Below are positions 36,280-45,456 of a DNA stretch of 63,508 nt, piece by piece. Position 1 is the stretch's first letter, and each line of letters starts with the position of its first letter. The notes below the pieces were generated by a model that saw nothing but the letters and a program-made list of their open reading frames with translations, was not told the DNA's origin and searched no databases. Made by a program: the position numbers and the translations under genes. The stretch covers positions 1 through 63,508 of the forward strand of contig JAKLIW010000016.1 in assembly GCA_022709425.1 (NCBI GenBank). Direction: 5' to 3'. This DNA comes from a bacterium. Lineage in GTDB: Bacteria > UBP6 > UBA1177 > JAKLFG01.

Positions 36280-36924
36280 TTAGAAACAGAATCTTAGACC
36301 AAGTCCAACGTTGAAGTCAGGGGCAAGGTCAGGTAGGATATTGAGCAGAAATGCTATCTCGAACAGCACCTCTATCGGGAACGACTTCACCTGATAAAGA
36401 ATGCCCCCCGGCAGGCGGAGAGCCAAAAGGAACCACCAGTCGTGATCGGTGTGGTAGTAGGCATCATACCGTCGATTGTCGAACATGCCCATCTGCAAGC
36501 CACCGCCGACATAAAGCGCCGTATCGCCGGCCGGTATCGGGATAAGATCATAAAAGCGGAAAAGGTAGTCGGCATGGAGCACGATTTTCTGGTGATGGTC
36601 CCATCCCCAGCCCCACGCCGCAAGGGCGTCAATACCCTGCGTTTCGTGAAAGAACCAGCGGAACGAGATGCCGGTCGGTTCGCCGAGCAGGAATCCGAGA
36701 CCGAACTGTTCGGCGCGGGCGCCGGACCATTTCGCGGGAAGCTGTATCGGCGCATCATCTTTTTTCTTCTCTTCGACCGGAGCTTCCTGTGGCGATTCCG
36801 GTTGATCTACTGGCTGTTCATTGATCACTTCCCCTTCGGGCGTGACGATGGCGCCTTCCTGCGCCGACAGGGCGCCGGTGCACAGCATCAGCACACCACA
36901 GAGCATCAAGAAGCGCGACACCAT
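36280..36924 (-). CDS. Outer-membrane beta-barrel-like protein
   Basis: 214 residues: signal peptide (FLMLCGVLMLCTGALSA), a Pro/Glu linker, then a beta-rich domain ending GLGLRFCF, with GIDALAAWGWGWDH, YLFRFYDLIPIPAGDTALYVGGGLQMG and WWFLLALRLPGGI strands. It resembles small barrel proteins of the DUF3996 type. The ATG at 36924, after GGAG, gives a signal peptide; a longer reading frame upstream has no start support. First gene of the operon with the spermidine-synthase-like protein. Confidence 0.78.
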   Translation of the reverse strand: MVSRFLMLCGVLMLCTGALSAQEGAIVTPEGEVINEQPVDQPESPQEAPVEEKKKDDAPIQLPAKWSGARAEQFGLGFLLGEPTGISFRWFFHETQGIDALAAWGWGWDHHQKIVLHADYLFRFYDLIPIPAGDTALYVGGGLQMGMFDNRRYDAYYHTDHDWWFLLALRLPGGILYQVKSFPIEVLFEIAFLLNILPDLAPDFNVGLGLRFCF

Positions 36925-36952
36925 ACCATTCTCCGAATAGATAACCGGCGCG

Positions 36953-36958
36953 ATTATA
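36953..36958 (-). promoter_or_regulatory. Candidate -10 of the barrel/SpeE-like operon
   Basis: A perfect minus-strand TATAAT lies 28 bases upstream of ATG 36924, with a T-rich but poor -35. Confidence 0.4.
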
Positions 36959-37075
36959 GAGTGAGCCTCGCAAAAAATAAAGTTATTTCGGGTGTCGATC
37001 TGGAAAATCTCCTTTGACGCTAAGAAACCGACTTTATTCCGCTGACAGCCCAGTACAATAATAGTGCATAAATTC

Positions 37076-37103
37076 TTGACTATCTTTCGCCTTTTGATAA
37101 TAT
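37076..37103 (+). promoter_or_regulatory. Promoter of the FadL-like gene
   Basis: TTGACT, 16 bases and TAATAT, 32 bases before ATG 37136. The surrounding 36925-37135 intergenic region is AT-rich and carries divergent promoters. Confidence 0.5.
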
Positions 37104-37135
37104 TCAGCCGTTGATAAACGACGATCCGAGGATCC

Positions 37136-38812
37136 ATGAGACCGCTTCTGCTCTGTATTGCGTGCGCTTTCGCACTCTTCTCCGCTTCACTTTCCGCCAG
37201 CCCCACGCAGGAACTTCTCGGCTCGGCCGAAGGAACCAATCCCTTCAGCGGACGCATCCTCCCGCAAGGGCCGGAGACCGCCTATTTCAATCCGGCACTT
37301 TTGCTCGACGTGAAAGATTCGTTCACCCTGTCATTCTCCTATTTGTATCAGGGACTTCGCATCGGGCTCTTCGACCGGCCCGCCGGGACCAGCATTCTGG
37401 GCGACATGGATGCGAACGGCGGCTTCGGCTCGGGCATTTACGCGGCACAGGTAGTGCGCGACGGACTTCCCGACCGACAACTCCCGTTTAAGGCACAGCC
37501 GACCGACAAACTCGCCGGATGGGGTTCCGATAGTCCCGAGGCCCATAGCTACTTCGCGACGGTCGGGGTGGTCACCTCGCTCATCGATCAATGGCTCTCG
37601 CTCGGCATCACGATGATCCTGCCGGTCGATGAACTGCAGGGGCAGAGCTCCTTTTTTGTCGACGAACGCGAGGCGAACTTCTCAAATTCACTCCATTTTG
37701 AACTCTACGAGGACCGGTTGCAGGGTTTCTCGATATCGCTGGGTCTGGGCGGCCGCGTTTATTGGGAATGGCTCACGGCCGGCATCGGTCTGTCGCTCAT
37801 CAACAGCACCCAGATAACGGCCTCGACCTATATTCCCGATGCCGCCCGCAACGAGAAAGATATCCTCGCCCGCTCAACCATCGGTCTGCGGGTGATGCCG
37901 CATTTCGCCATCGCCGCGCGGCCGTGGGAAAAGCTCCGTATCGCCGCGACGGTCCACCTCCCCTCCCACAACGCGATAGATTCCGATATCGATATGAACT
38001 TCTGGCGGATGCAGGGGGCGATGGAGCGGTCGGTCGGCGAGAGTTCTTTCTCCATTATCCACGCCTATTCGCCACTCAATCTATCGCTCGCCTTCGCGCT
38101 CGGCCGGTTCGACTTCGACGGGCTGGGACTCACCGCAACGCTCACCGGTTCCTACGAACGGTGGAGCGCCTATGTCAACCGGCAGAATGCCCGGCCGCAG
38201 GACAACTATTACTGGGACTACGAACTTGAAACGGTATACGACGAAGGGACCGAGAACGAGGCGACCATTTACGGCGGTTTCGTGAAGGAGACCATCGAAG
38301 ACCTCGCATGGAGCGACATCTTCAAAGTGTCGGCCGGCGCCGCGATGGATTATGGCCTGAACCGCTGGGGGCTCGATGTCGCCTTCACCCCCACCCCGGT
38401 ACCGGCACAGACCGGCCGCACCAACTATGTCGACAATCATCGACTCTCCTTCGGCGCCGGATACAGCCGGACGTGGGAAGCGGGCGACTATTCGTTCGAT
38501 ACCGGCATCGGCGCTCAACTTCACTATCTGGTAGAGCGGACGCAGAAGAAAACGGCCGGTGTCGCGGCGACCGCAACAGCTCCCGCGAGCGGGACCGGAA
38601 AGGAGGGGAAGGTGGTCGACGAGTTCCCCGAATCGGTCAGCGACTTCGACGGCAGCCACCTCGCCGAATCGGACGGTTTCCAGACCAACAACCCCGGCTA
38701 TCCGGGCTACAAAAGCGACGGCGTGCTCATCAGCGCCGGTGTCTGGTTCACCTTTTATTTCGACAAGAAGGAAGAAGATACCAAGGATAAAGATACGGAG
38801 AACAAAGAATGA
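37136..38812 (+). CDS. FadL/OmpP1-like outer-membrane protein
   Basis: 558 residues with a signal peptide (LLLCIACAFALFSASLSA) and a barrel rich in alternating strands. The early NPFSGRILPQGPETAYFNPALLL matches the plug/first-strand region of FadL-type hydrophobic-substrate channels, and SLGLGGRVYWEWLTAGIGLS the later strands. It probably moves a hydrophobic solute across the outer membrane; the ligand is not predictable. It carries an insert rich in Thr/Ala/Gly near residue 480. GAGGATCC precedes ATG. The following lipoprotein overlaps its stop (ATGA). Confidence 0.82.
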   Translation: MRPLLLCIACAFALFSASLSASPTQELLGSAEGTNPFSGRILPQGPETAYFNPALLLDVKDSFTLSFSYLYQGLRIGLFDRPAGTSILGDMDANGGFGSGIYAAQVVRDGLPDRQLPFKAQPTDKLAGWGSDSPEAHSYFATVGVVTSLIDQWLSLGITMILPVDELQGQSSFFVDEREANFSNSLHFELYEDRLQGFSISLGLGGRVYWEWLTAGIGLSLINSTQITASTYIPDAARNEKDILARSTIGLRVMPHFAIAARPWEKLRIAATVHLPSHNAIDSDIDMNFWRMQGAMERSVGESSFSIIHAYSPLNLSLAFALGRFDFDGLGLTATLTGSYERWSAYVNRQNARPQDNYYWDYELETVYDEGTENEATIYGGFVKETIEDLAWSDIFKVSAGAAMDYGLNRWGLDVAFTPTPVPAQTGRTNYVDNHRLSFGAGYSRTWEAGDYSFDTGIGAQLHYLVERTQKKTAGVAATATAPASGTGKEGKVVDEFPESVSDFDGSHLAESDGFQTNNPGYPGYKSDGVLISAGVWFTFYFDKKEEDTKDKDTENKE

Positions 38813-39834
38813 AAAAACAGCTGGCCACTTTTTGCGCGCTGAGCGCGACGTTTTTCATCGTTTCGTGCGGCGACGAGTCGACCACGCAGACCGACACGAA
38901 CAACACCAACGATGAGACGATCATCGATGAGGACACGGCCGGTGTCGACACGATGGTTGAAGTGGACGATGTGGACATGGTGGACACCGTGGACACGACG
39001 GCTGACGAAGACATCATCGAACCTTCCGATGATTCTACGGCCTTCCCCGACGAAACGAGCGACGAACTGAACTCCGACGAGGACGAACTGCTCCCCGATG
39101 ATGTCGATCCGAACTGCGCGCCGGGCGCCTTCCCCGAGGTCTGCGGTTCGTGGGCCCAGCAGATGGTCTTCACCGCCACCGCGAAGGTCGCCGGGTTCGA
39201 CGCCGCAACCGCCGAGATCCGGACGCTGTTCCGCATGACCCAGCGCCAGCAGGAAGGCCATCTTTGGATCGATTCCAAGATATGCCACATCATCATCGAG
39301 AACAAAACGGCGCTCAACCCGATAAACATCCTGATGCCGCAGACCTTCGCCGACGCCCTCATCATGCTCCACAAAGAGGCGGACATCACGCTGGCCGGTG
39401 AATATTATCAGCCCACCTACTGGGAACTGCGCTCGATAAAGCAGTCGATACTGCCGACCGATCCGGGAACCTATGAACTGCCGACCGATCCCAACAGCCC
39501 TGATGTCGAGGATTGGGACAACGACGGCGAACCGGGTCTTAAGGTGAACGTCAACGCCGGAATTACCAATGGCATCACCCATATTGTCGAGAAATCATCT
39601 TCCGAACTTTGGGGACAGGTGAACGGGACCGGCGCAACGCAGACCATTGAGGGGACCGTCTTCTGGACCGACAAGCAGGTGGTCCTCAAGACCGACACCT
39701 CTCTATTCAAAGGCGGTGCCCAGAATGTGCTCAAGGAATCGGGTCCGAACATCTGGCGCCAGAAGCGCATCGACCCGTCATGGACCTGCACCGAGATCGT
39801 GGCGAATGGCGAAACCCTCTTCCCGCCGCTCTGA
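38809..39834 (+). CDS. Acidic-tether lipoprotein coupled to the FadL-like barrel
   Basis: 341 residues. Lipobox FFIVSC (cysteine 20), then about 80 residues dominated by Asp, Glu and Thr (IIDEDTAGVDTMVEVDD). The folded domain starts near CAPGAFPEVCGSWAQQ and contains beta structure. Start overlaps the barrel stop by four bases (ATGA), so the two are made together and may form a surface complex. Function unknown. Confidence 0.82.
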   Translation: MKKQLATFCALSATFFIVSCGDESTTQTDTNNTNDETIIDEDTAGVDTMVEVDDVDMVDTVDTTADEDIIEPSDDSTAFPDETSDELNSDEDELLPDDVDPNCAPGAFPEVCGSWAQQMVFTATAKVAGFDAATAEIRTLFRMTQRQQEGHLWIDSKICHIIIENKTALNPINILMPQTFADALIMLHKEADITLAGEYYQPTYWELRSIKQSILPTDPGTYELPTDPNSPDVEDWDNDGEPGLKVNVNAGITNGITHIVEKSSSELWGQVNGTGATQTIEGTVFWTDKQVVLKTDTSLFKGGAQNVLKESGPNIWRQKRIDPSWTCTEIVANGETLFPPL

Positions 39835-39852
39835 TAACTTTTTCCGGAAATT

Positions 39853-40437
39853 TTAGGAGACCTTGACCCGTTCGCGCAGGGCGTGCCCTATCGTCTTGCG
39901 GTCGAGATATTCTATCTTCGAGTTCGACGGCATGCCGCGGGCGATGCGGGTGACCGCCACGCCGGTCGGCGCAAGGAGTTCATGCAGATAGTGGACCGTC
40001 GCTTCCCCCTCTATCGTGGCGGGAAGGGCGAGTATCACCTCTTCGACGCCGCCCGCCGTGACGCGACGCAGGAGCGCATCGCCGGTCAGGTCTTCGGGGA
40101 GCAGTCCTTCCAGCGGCGCGATGAGGCCGCCGAGCAGATGAAAAGTGCCGTCGAATTCGCCGGTGCGGTCGATCCCGATGAGATCGGAGAAACTTTCGAC
40201 CACGCAGATGACCCGCCGGTCGCGGGCGCAGTTGGCGCACGGCTTTCCTTTTTCTATGAACCAGCCGCATTCGACGCACGATGAAGCGCCGCCCAGTATC
40301 GTGGAAAGTTCGGCCACGGCATGCTGTGCGTCGGGATCCTGCAGAAGCGAGAACGCTATCCGCTCCGCAAGTCTCTGTGAGACGCCGGGAAGATGCCGGA
40401 GCGTCTCCACCAGACGCCGGACGATACCGTAATCCAT
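39853..40437 (-). CDS. recR: Recombination mediator RecR
   Basis: 194 residues, full length. Helix-hairpin-helix (LVETLRHLPGVSQRLAERIAFSLL), a Cys4 zinc finger (CVECGWFIEKGKPCANC) and a Toprim domain (VICVVESFSDLIGIDRTGEFDGTFHLLGG). RecFOR pathway, loading RecA at gaps. Its ATG overlaps the stop of ebfC by one base (TGATG), the common ebfC-recR arrangement. Confidence 0.96.
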   Translation of the reverse strand: MDYGIVRRLVETLRHLPGVSQRLAERIAFSLLQDPDAQHAVAELSTILGGASSCVECGWFIEKGKPCANCARDRRVICVVESFSDLIGIDRTGEFDGTFHLLGGLIAPLEGLLPEDLTGDALLRRVTAGGVEEVILALPATIEGEATVHYLHELLAPTGVAVTRIARGMPSNSKIEYLDRKTIGHALRERVKVS

Positions 40438-40751
40438 CAGAACATACCGGGCATGCCGGCGCCTGCCTTGCCGAGGAGCTTTGACATCCGTGTCTCCTTC
40501 TCGCGCCGCGCCGTATCGAGCGCACTGTTGACCGCGATGAGGACGAGGTCCTGCACCATCTCGCGGTCGCCGCTTTTCATCAGTTCGTCGCCGATCACCA
40601 TACCGCTGAGCGTCATGTCGCCGCCGACGGTCGCCTTGACCGCGCCGCCGCCCGCTTCGGCGGTGAATCGTTCCTGCTTGAATGCCTCTTCGACCTCAAG
40701 CATTTTCTTCTGCATCTTCTGCGCCTGTTGCATAAGATTCTGAATGTTCAT
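40437..40751 (-). CDS. ebfC: YbaB/EbfC nucleoid-associated protein
   Basis: 104 residues: MNIQNLMQQAQKMQKKML opening, GGGAVKATVGGDMTLSGM core and DLVLIAVNSALDTARR. Dimeric tweezer-like DNA-binding protein of the nucleoid. GGAGG lies five bases before ATG at 40751; the in-frame extension upstream is not used. Confidence 0.95.
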   Translation of the reverse strand: MNIQNLMQQAQKMQKKMLEVEEAFKQERFTAEAGGGAVKATVGGDMTLSGMVIGDELMKSGDREMVQDLVLIAVNSALDTARREKETRMSKLLGKAGAGMPGMF

Positions 40752-40786
40752 CCGTTCCTCCGGAAGAGCGAAATATCGTGAGGGGA

Positions 40787-40814
40787 AGGATAGCGCGGAG
40801 CGCGCCGATTGCAA
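40787..40814 (-). promoter_or_regulatory. Candidate promoter of ebfC-recR
   Basis: TTGCAA, 16 bases and TATCCT lie 36 bases upstream of ATG 40751. Confidence 0.4.
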
Positions 40815-40825
40815 GGATTTCGGCG

Positions 40826-42310
40826 TTATTCCTGAATGCTGGTGCCGGGCTTGACCTCTTTGGGAAGCCACGTGAAATTATCGATAAGCACCATGGAGTC
40901 CAGCACGTTGTCTTTAGTATCCCATATGGCGAGCCGGATCGTTATCTCTTCGCCCGCCACGACATTGCCCTTAGTGACCAACCAGCCGGTACCGCCCTCT
41001 TTCGACCCCGTTTCAAACAGTCCGGTTCCCGCCAATTCGCCGGGTCCCAGCGTACAGTACTGGCCGTAATTTTTGAACGGATCGGTATAGCAGTCGAATC
41101 CGGTCTGACAACAGACGCGGAACAGTCCCGCCGGCGCAAGGTTGATGCCGACCGGGTTCCCGTTCTCATCCATCGCAAGATTCTTGTCGGCCGGGTTCTG
41201 AAGCGCCGGATCGGAACTGGTGTGGGCCGAATCAAGCAATACGACAAAAAAGTCGTTGAATTCGCATACATACTCGGGGAATTCGCGGCTGAAAAAGTAT
41301 ATGTCGAGACTGAAGGCGCGGGCATTCATCGGCACCTTTGCCGTGAGCGTCAACATGATCGGATCGTTCACCGGTTCGGTGCCCGCCTCGCCACCACCAC
41401 AGCCGGGCGAACTCGGGAACTGACTGCCGTTGGCCTGATACCAATCGGCGGGGGCCGACGAATTCTGCGTTAGGTCCTCCTCGGTCGAGGTGTAGGGATT
41501 GCCCGCCGTACCGGAGGAAAGCATCAGAAAACTGCCGCCGGTGTGGGGCGCTATGACATTGCCGAAGCCGGGGAATATCTTGTGCTGTACCGGGAGCGGC
41601 GCACCGCTGCCGTCTGCGAGAGAGATCGCCGCAGTGAGCAGACCATACTCTCTGTCGGCCGGTTTCGGGCACAGGTCTATCGATTTTGCCATATCGATCG
41701 GATCGGTCGAATCCTGACCGAGGCCGGTATCGCAGGCATCCACTTCGTCGACGGCGCCGTTACAATTATCATCGACGCCGTTGCCCGGGAAATCATAGCC
41801 GGACGGACTTGCCAATTCGGGATGCGGACATTCCGATTCGAATTCACAGCAGTCGCCGGTGCAATAGGTGTAGCCGTCCTGATCGTAATCGAAGGTGTTC
41901 TCTTCGGTCCCATCTTCCCCGTCGCAGTTCTGATCGATACCGTCGTTGCATATCTCCGGTTTCGGCAGGACCTCGCCGATACAATCTCCCCAATAGCCGC
42001 TCGCTCCGCAGGTCGCCGATCCCGCCTTGCATTCGCCGCGACCCTTCGAGCCGCTCGGCCCATGATAGCATTCGTCCGTTTCTCCCGGCGCACACTGCGC
42101 CATATCGACATCGGGGAGATCGACCTGATCTTCGTCGGTAGCGGCGGGGTTATCCGTGCTCGTATCGTTACCCGTCGCGTCATCGTTCTGCGCGGCGTTA
42201 TCGGTACCCGCAATGTTGTCGACGACCGGATCGTCATCTCCCGCCGGCGTGCAGGAAACGATATACAGCACCGACAAGGCAAAGAAAAAGCACCGTACGG
42301 CACGATTCAT
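40826..42310 (-). CDS. Choice-of-anchor L lipoprotein with MopE-type motifs
   Basis: 494 residues. Lipobox LYIVSC, a Thr/Asp/Ala tether of about 50 residues, then a MopE-type putative metal-binding region (EICNDGIDQNCDGEDG, VDDNCNGAVDE) and a choice-of-anchor L domain (DPIDMAKSIDLC, GSFLMLSSGTAGNPY, CEFNDFFVVLLDS). Both modules are typical of surface proteins of myxobacteria and relatives. Presumed outer-membrane, outward-facing lipoprotein of unknown ligand. Start ATG follows GAGGTGGTGCC. Confidence 0.85.
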   Translation of the reverse strand: MNRAVRCFFFALSVLYIVSCTPAGDDDPVVDNIAGTDNAAQNDDATGNDTSTDNPAATDEDQVDLPDVDMAQCAPGETDECYHGPSGSKGRGECKAGSATCGASGYWGDCIGEVLPKPEICNDGIDQNCDGEDGTEENTFDYDQDGYTYCTGDCCEFESECPHPELASPSGYDFPGNGVDDNCNGAVDEVDACDTGLGQDSTDPIDMAKSIDLCPKPADREYGLLTAAISLADGSGAPLPVQHKIFPGFGNVIAPHTGGSFLMLSSGTAGNPYTSTEEDLTQNSSAPADWYQANGSQFPSSPGCGGGEAGTEPVNDPIMLTLTAKVPMNARAFSLDIYFFSREFPEYVCEFNDFFVVLLDSAHTSSDPALQNPADKNLAMDENGNPVGINLAPAGLFRVCCQTGFDCYTDPFKNYGQYCTLGPGELAGTGLFETGSKEGGTGWLVTKGNVVAGEEITIRLAIWDTKDNVLDSMVLIDNFTWLPKEVKPGTSIQE

Positions 42311-42346
42311 GGCACCACCTCGTTTTTTCTATTCGTCAACGGACCA

Positions 42347-42374
42347 AGTATATCCGGGCCATTTTATTTTGCAA
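42347..42374 (-). promoter_or_regulatory. Candidate promoter of the choice-of-anchor L gene
   Basis: TTGCAA, 16 bases and TATACT (5/6) lie 37 bases upstream of ATG 42310. The -35 overlaps the end of the sigma-54 activator gene. Confidence 0.5.
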
Positions 42375-44403
42375 GCACATTCCTTTGTCCTTCGCGTGGC
42401 CGGATCGCGTAGCGTTCGAGCATCTTGTAGAGCGCCATGCGCGATATCCCCGCCGTGCGGGCCGCTTGCTGGATGTTGTCGTCGCTTTTTGCCAGCAGCG
42501 CCCGGAGGTATTCCAACGAGAATTCGGCGAGCACCCGTTCCTTTTCTTCCAGATAGGAGGGTAGCGGCCCTTCGGGCGAAAAACGCGGCATCCCGTCGTG
42601 GAGCGCGGGCGACACGGTCGGGGCGATCGGTCCCGGCGCCGCCTCGCGGATCTCCTGCGGCAGGTGTTCGGTCCGGATCAGGGGACCGTCGGCCATGATG
42701 ACCGCCTGCTGGATAAAGTTGTTGAGTTGCCGCATGTTGCCCGGGTAATCGTAGCGGATCAGCAGTTCCATCGCCTCCTTGTCGACGCCGTGAACCGCCG
42801 TGTTGAACCGCTCGTTGGCCTGCTTGACGAAGTTCTCGACAATGAACGGGATGTCTTCGCGGTATTCGCGCAGGGCCGGCAGCCACACCGGGACCACATG
42901 GAGCCGGTAGTAGATATCGAGCCGGAAGGTCCCCGCGGCGGTCATCTCTTCGAGGTTGCGCCCCGTCGCGGCGATGACACGAACATTCACGCGGTGCGGC
43001 GGCTTGTTGGAGCCGACCGGCCGGATCTCGCCCGACTGGAGCGTCCGGAGTATTTTTACCTGCAGGAGGACCGGCAGATCGCCGATCTCGTCGAGAAATA
43101 TCGTCCCGCCGTCGGCCTTCTCGAACTCGCCCAGCTTGTCGGCGTAGGCGCCGGTAAAGGCCCCCTTGACATGGCCGAACATTTCGCTTTCGAGCAGGTC
43201 GGCCGGTATCGCGGCGCAGTTTATCGTCACGAACGGCTTGTCCTTGCGCGGGCTGTTGAAGTGGATCGCGTGGGCCACCAGTTCCTTGCCGGTGCCGCTT
43301 TCGCCGCGCAGTATGACCGTCGCGTCGGTCTTCGACGCCTTCTCTATCTTCTTTTCGACCTCCTTCCACTTGTCGGTGCGGCCGAAGATCATGATGGCGT
43401 CGCCGCGCCGCGCCGTTTCCCGGTACAGCTGGGCGCGCCGGATGAACATCGTCGCCGTCTGGGCGATCGACTGCAGTTTCTCGGCATCGGCCACCGCGAA
43501 CCGGTTCTTGCGCTGGGACTCTATCGCGATGACGCCGATACAACGCCCCTGAAAGGCGATCGGGACGATGAGCGACGACTTGATCCCCTGAAAGATCGGG
43601 TAATAGTTTGGATCGGCATCGGTGTCGTTGCAGATGTAATAGCGGTTGGTGCGGTGGACGATGGCGGTTATGGAGCGCTCTTTGGTCGAGAACTTCTCCG
43701 GAATGACCGATATCGCCTTGCCGATGACGGCGCGCGGCTCGATGTTGAACTCGCCCGTTTTTTCGTCGAGGAGCAGTATCGTGCCGATCTTCGCCCCGAG
43801 TTTGCGCAGAGACAACTGGAGCAGGTTCTGGAGCAACTGGTTGAGTTCTATCTCGTTGAGCCAGTCCTCCTCGCGCTTTTCGGCGTCGGTGAGCCGCCAG
43901 AGCATGTCCGACTCCTCTCCCGCCTGTACCCGGACATAGCGTTCGGAGAGTATCGACCAGAACTGCGGCACGAGATCCTCGGCCATGACCGCGAAGGTGG
44001 CGCGGTCCTCCTCGGTGGTGAACTCGATGAACAGCATCGCCGTCACCCCCTCCTCGAAAGCGCGGCGGTCGTAGAAATAGGATCCTCCTTCGCGCAGAAT
44101 AGGGGCCGAAAAGACAACGCTCTGGGCATACGGGGCGGAACCGGTCTCAGTCTCGGCCGCCGCTATCGCCTCGAAACGCCGCCGAACCGTTTGTTCAAGG
44201 CGCCGCCCGCGCGGGAGGAAAATCCTGAACTCGTCTTCATAGCGGTCCCATATGGCCACGCCGAGGAACAGGCGCGGAAACAGTTCGCGCAAGGAGCGGT
44301 CGAGCGAGACAACCAGTTGCGGTATCGTTCCGGCGCCGACCAACGCGCCGAGGATACGAACCAGATGCCGGTAGACAAGCGACGGGTCATGGGTCGGTGC
44401 CAT
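42364..44403 (-). CDS. GAF-domain sigma-54-dependent transcription activator
   Basis: 679 residues. An N-terminal sensory region with a GAF domain (about 230-330: [20 protein letters not shown] ... [22 protein letters not shown]), the AAA+ domain with Walker A GESGTGKE and the intact GAFTGA loop that contacts sigma-54, and a C-terminal Fis-type helix-turn-helix ([22 protein letters not shown]). No phosphoreceiver, so control is by ligand or interaction at the GAF. A TTG 11 codons upstream is in frame, but the ATG at 44403 has GGGGG six bases before it. Targets unknown; the DMT transporter gene is 56 bases upstream. Confidence 0.92.
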   Translation of the reverse strand: MAPTHDPSLVYRHLVRILGALVGAGTIPQLVVSLDRSLRELFPRLFLGVAIWDRYEDEFRIFLPRGRRLEQTVRRRFEAIAAAETETGSAPYAQSVVFSAPILREGGSYFYDRRAFEEGVTAMLFIEFTTEEDRATFAVMAEDLVPQFWSILSERYVRVQAGEESDMLWRLTDAEKREEDWLNEIELNQLLQNLLQLSLRKLGAKIGTILLLDEKTGEFNIEPRAVIGKAISVIPEKFSTKERSITAIVHRTNRYYICNDTDADPNYYPIFQGIKSSLIVPIAFQGRCIGVIAIESQRKNRFAVADAEKLQSIAQTATMFIRRAQLYRETARRGDAIMIFGRTDKWKEVEKKIEKASKTDATVILRGESGTGKELVAHAIHFNSPRKDKPFVTINCAAIPADLLESEMFGHVKGAFTGAYADKLGEFEKADGGTIFLDEIGDLPVLLQVKILRTLQSGEIRPVGSNKPPHRVNVRVIAATGRNLEEMTAAGTFRLDIYYRLHVVPVWLPALREYREDIPFIVENFVKQANERFNTAVHGVDKEAMELLIRYDYPGNMRQLNNFIQQAVIMADGPLIRTEHLPQEIREAAPGPIAPTVSPALHDGMPRFSPEGPLPSYLEEKERVLAEFSLEYLRALLAKSDDNIQQAARTAGISRMALYKMLERYAIRPREGQRNVLAK

Positions 44404-44423
44404 TCGGGACCCCCGAAGTGTAA

Positions 44424-44443
44424 CTTTAGTTGACAACCTAAAG
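44424..44443. promoter_or_regulatory. Inverted repeat upstream of the sigma-54 activator
   Basis: CTTTAG, eight bases and CTAAAG lie 20 bases before the activator start, in the 56-base gap after the DMT gene. It could be an autoregulatory site or a leader hairpin. Confidence 0.35.
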
Positions 44444-44459
44444 GAGATTCAGAACGGTG

Positions 44460-45335
44460 TCAACTTTTTTGTACGGCCGCCCGCTTGAGGATGAGAGAAC
44501 CGCCCGTAATTATGAGAAATAATCCCGGCCAGAAAAGCGGCGAAAGTTGTTCGCCGAGCAGGAGCACCGCCAGCAGGGTGGCAAGCGCCGGCTTCACGAC
44601 GAAGACCACCGACGCGGCGAGCGGTCCCAGTTGGCGGATCGTCTTGACGAAGGTGATGTAGCCGATGCCGCTGACCACGACGCCCAGATAGATGAAGGCG
44701 GTCAGTCGCGCCGGGTCGCCCGTTATCTCGACGGGCGGCAGAAGTCCGATACCCATGATCAGGAGGAACAGCGTCGACAGCGCCAGTCCGAACGAGAACG
44801 AGACGATGTTCACCGGCATCGAGCCGATCCGGTGGACCACTTTTTTGTTGACGATGGTGTAGAGGGCGAAGGATGCCGAAGCGATGAGCGCGTAGAGGGC
44901 GCCGATGTCGAACGAGAGGCCGCGGTCGAACATCACCAGCACGATGCCGCCCACCCCCGCGACGATGCCGCCGGCGCGCCGCCACGAGAACTCCTCGTTC
45001 TTGGCGATGAGCGAAAAGAGGTAGACGAAGACGGGGTTGGAGCAGATGAGCGTCGCCGCGGTCGCCGCGGTCGAATATTTCACCGCTATCTGGAGCATCG
45101 ACATCGCGAAAAAGGTGTTGAGAAAGCCGAGAAAGGCGAGCGTCGCGATGTCGCGCCGCGTGATGCAGGTCAGTTCGTGAAGCCGCCGTCGCGCCACGAG
45201 AAAGAGGAACAGGAAGACGAGCCCGATGAAAAAGCGGTGAAAGGTGAGCTGAAAGGGGTCGATGAAGGGCATCAGCGGCTTGCTGACCACCTCCATCGAG
45301 GAGAAGATAACCAAGGTGACCAGAAAGTAGATCAT
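44460..45335 (-). CDS. EamA/DMT-family transporter
   Basis: 291 residues, ten hydrophobic segments in two homologous halves (each EamA). Typical phrases: MSMLQIAVKYSTAATAATLICSNPVFVYLFSLI and GVVVSGIGYITFVKTIRQLGPLAASVVFVVKPALATLLAVLLLGEQL. Drug/metabolite exporter superfamily; substrate unknown. GGAGG lies four bases before ATG. A paralogue is encoded at 62390. Confidence 0.87.
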   Translation of the reverse strand: MIYFLVTLVIFSSMEVVSKPLMPFIDPFQLTFHRFFIGLVFLFLFLVARRRLHELTCITRRDIATLAFLGFLNTFFAMSMLQIAVKYSTAATAATLICSNPVFVYLFSLIAKNEEFSWRRAGGIVAGVGGIVLVMFDRGLSFDIGALYALIASASFALYTIVNKKVVHRIGSMPVNIVSFSFGLALSTLFLLIMGIGLLPPVEITGDPARLTAFIYLGVVVSGIGYITFVKTIRQLGPLAASVVFVVKPALATLLAVLLLGEQLSPLFWPGLFLIITGGSLILKRAAVQKS

Positions 45336-45403
45336 ACCGCCTCCGCGTGTCGCGTCACCTTACCGGGAATCGGGGGCGCTGGCAAGAAAACCGGCCGACA
45401 TCG

Positions 45404-45432
45404 TTGACGCAGAAGAGACGGCGCGCTATACT
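45404..45432 (+). promoter_or_regulatory. Promoter of the phospholipase D-like lipoprotein gene
   Basis: TTGACG, 17 bases and TATACT (5/6 each), 24 bases before ATG 45457. Confidence 0.65.
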
Positions 45433-45456
45433 GCCCCCGGTTTGAACGAGGCGCTG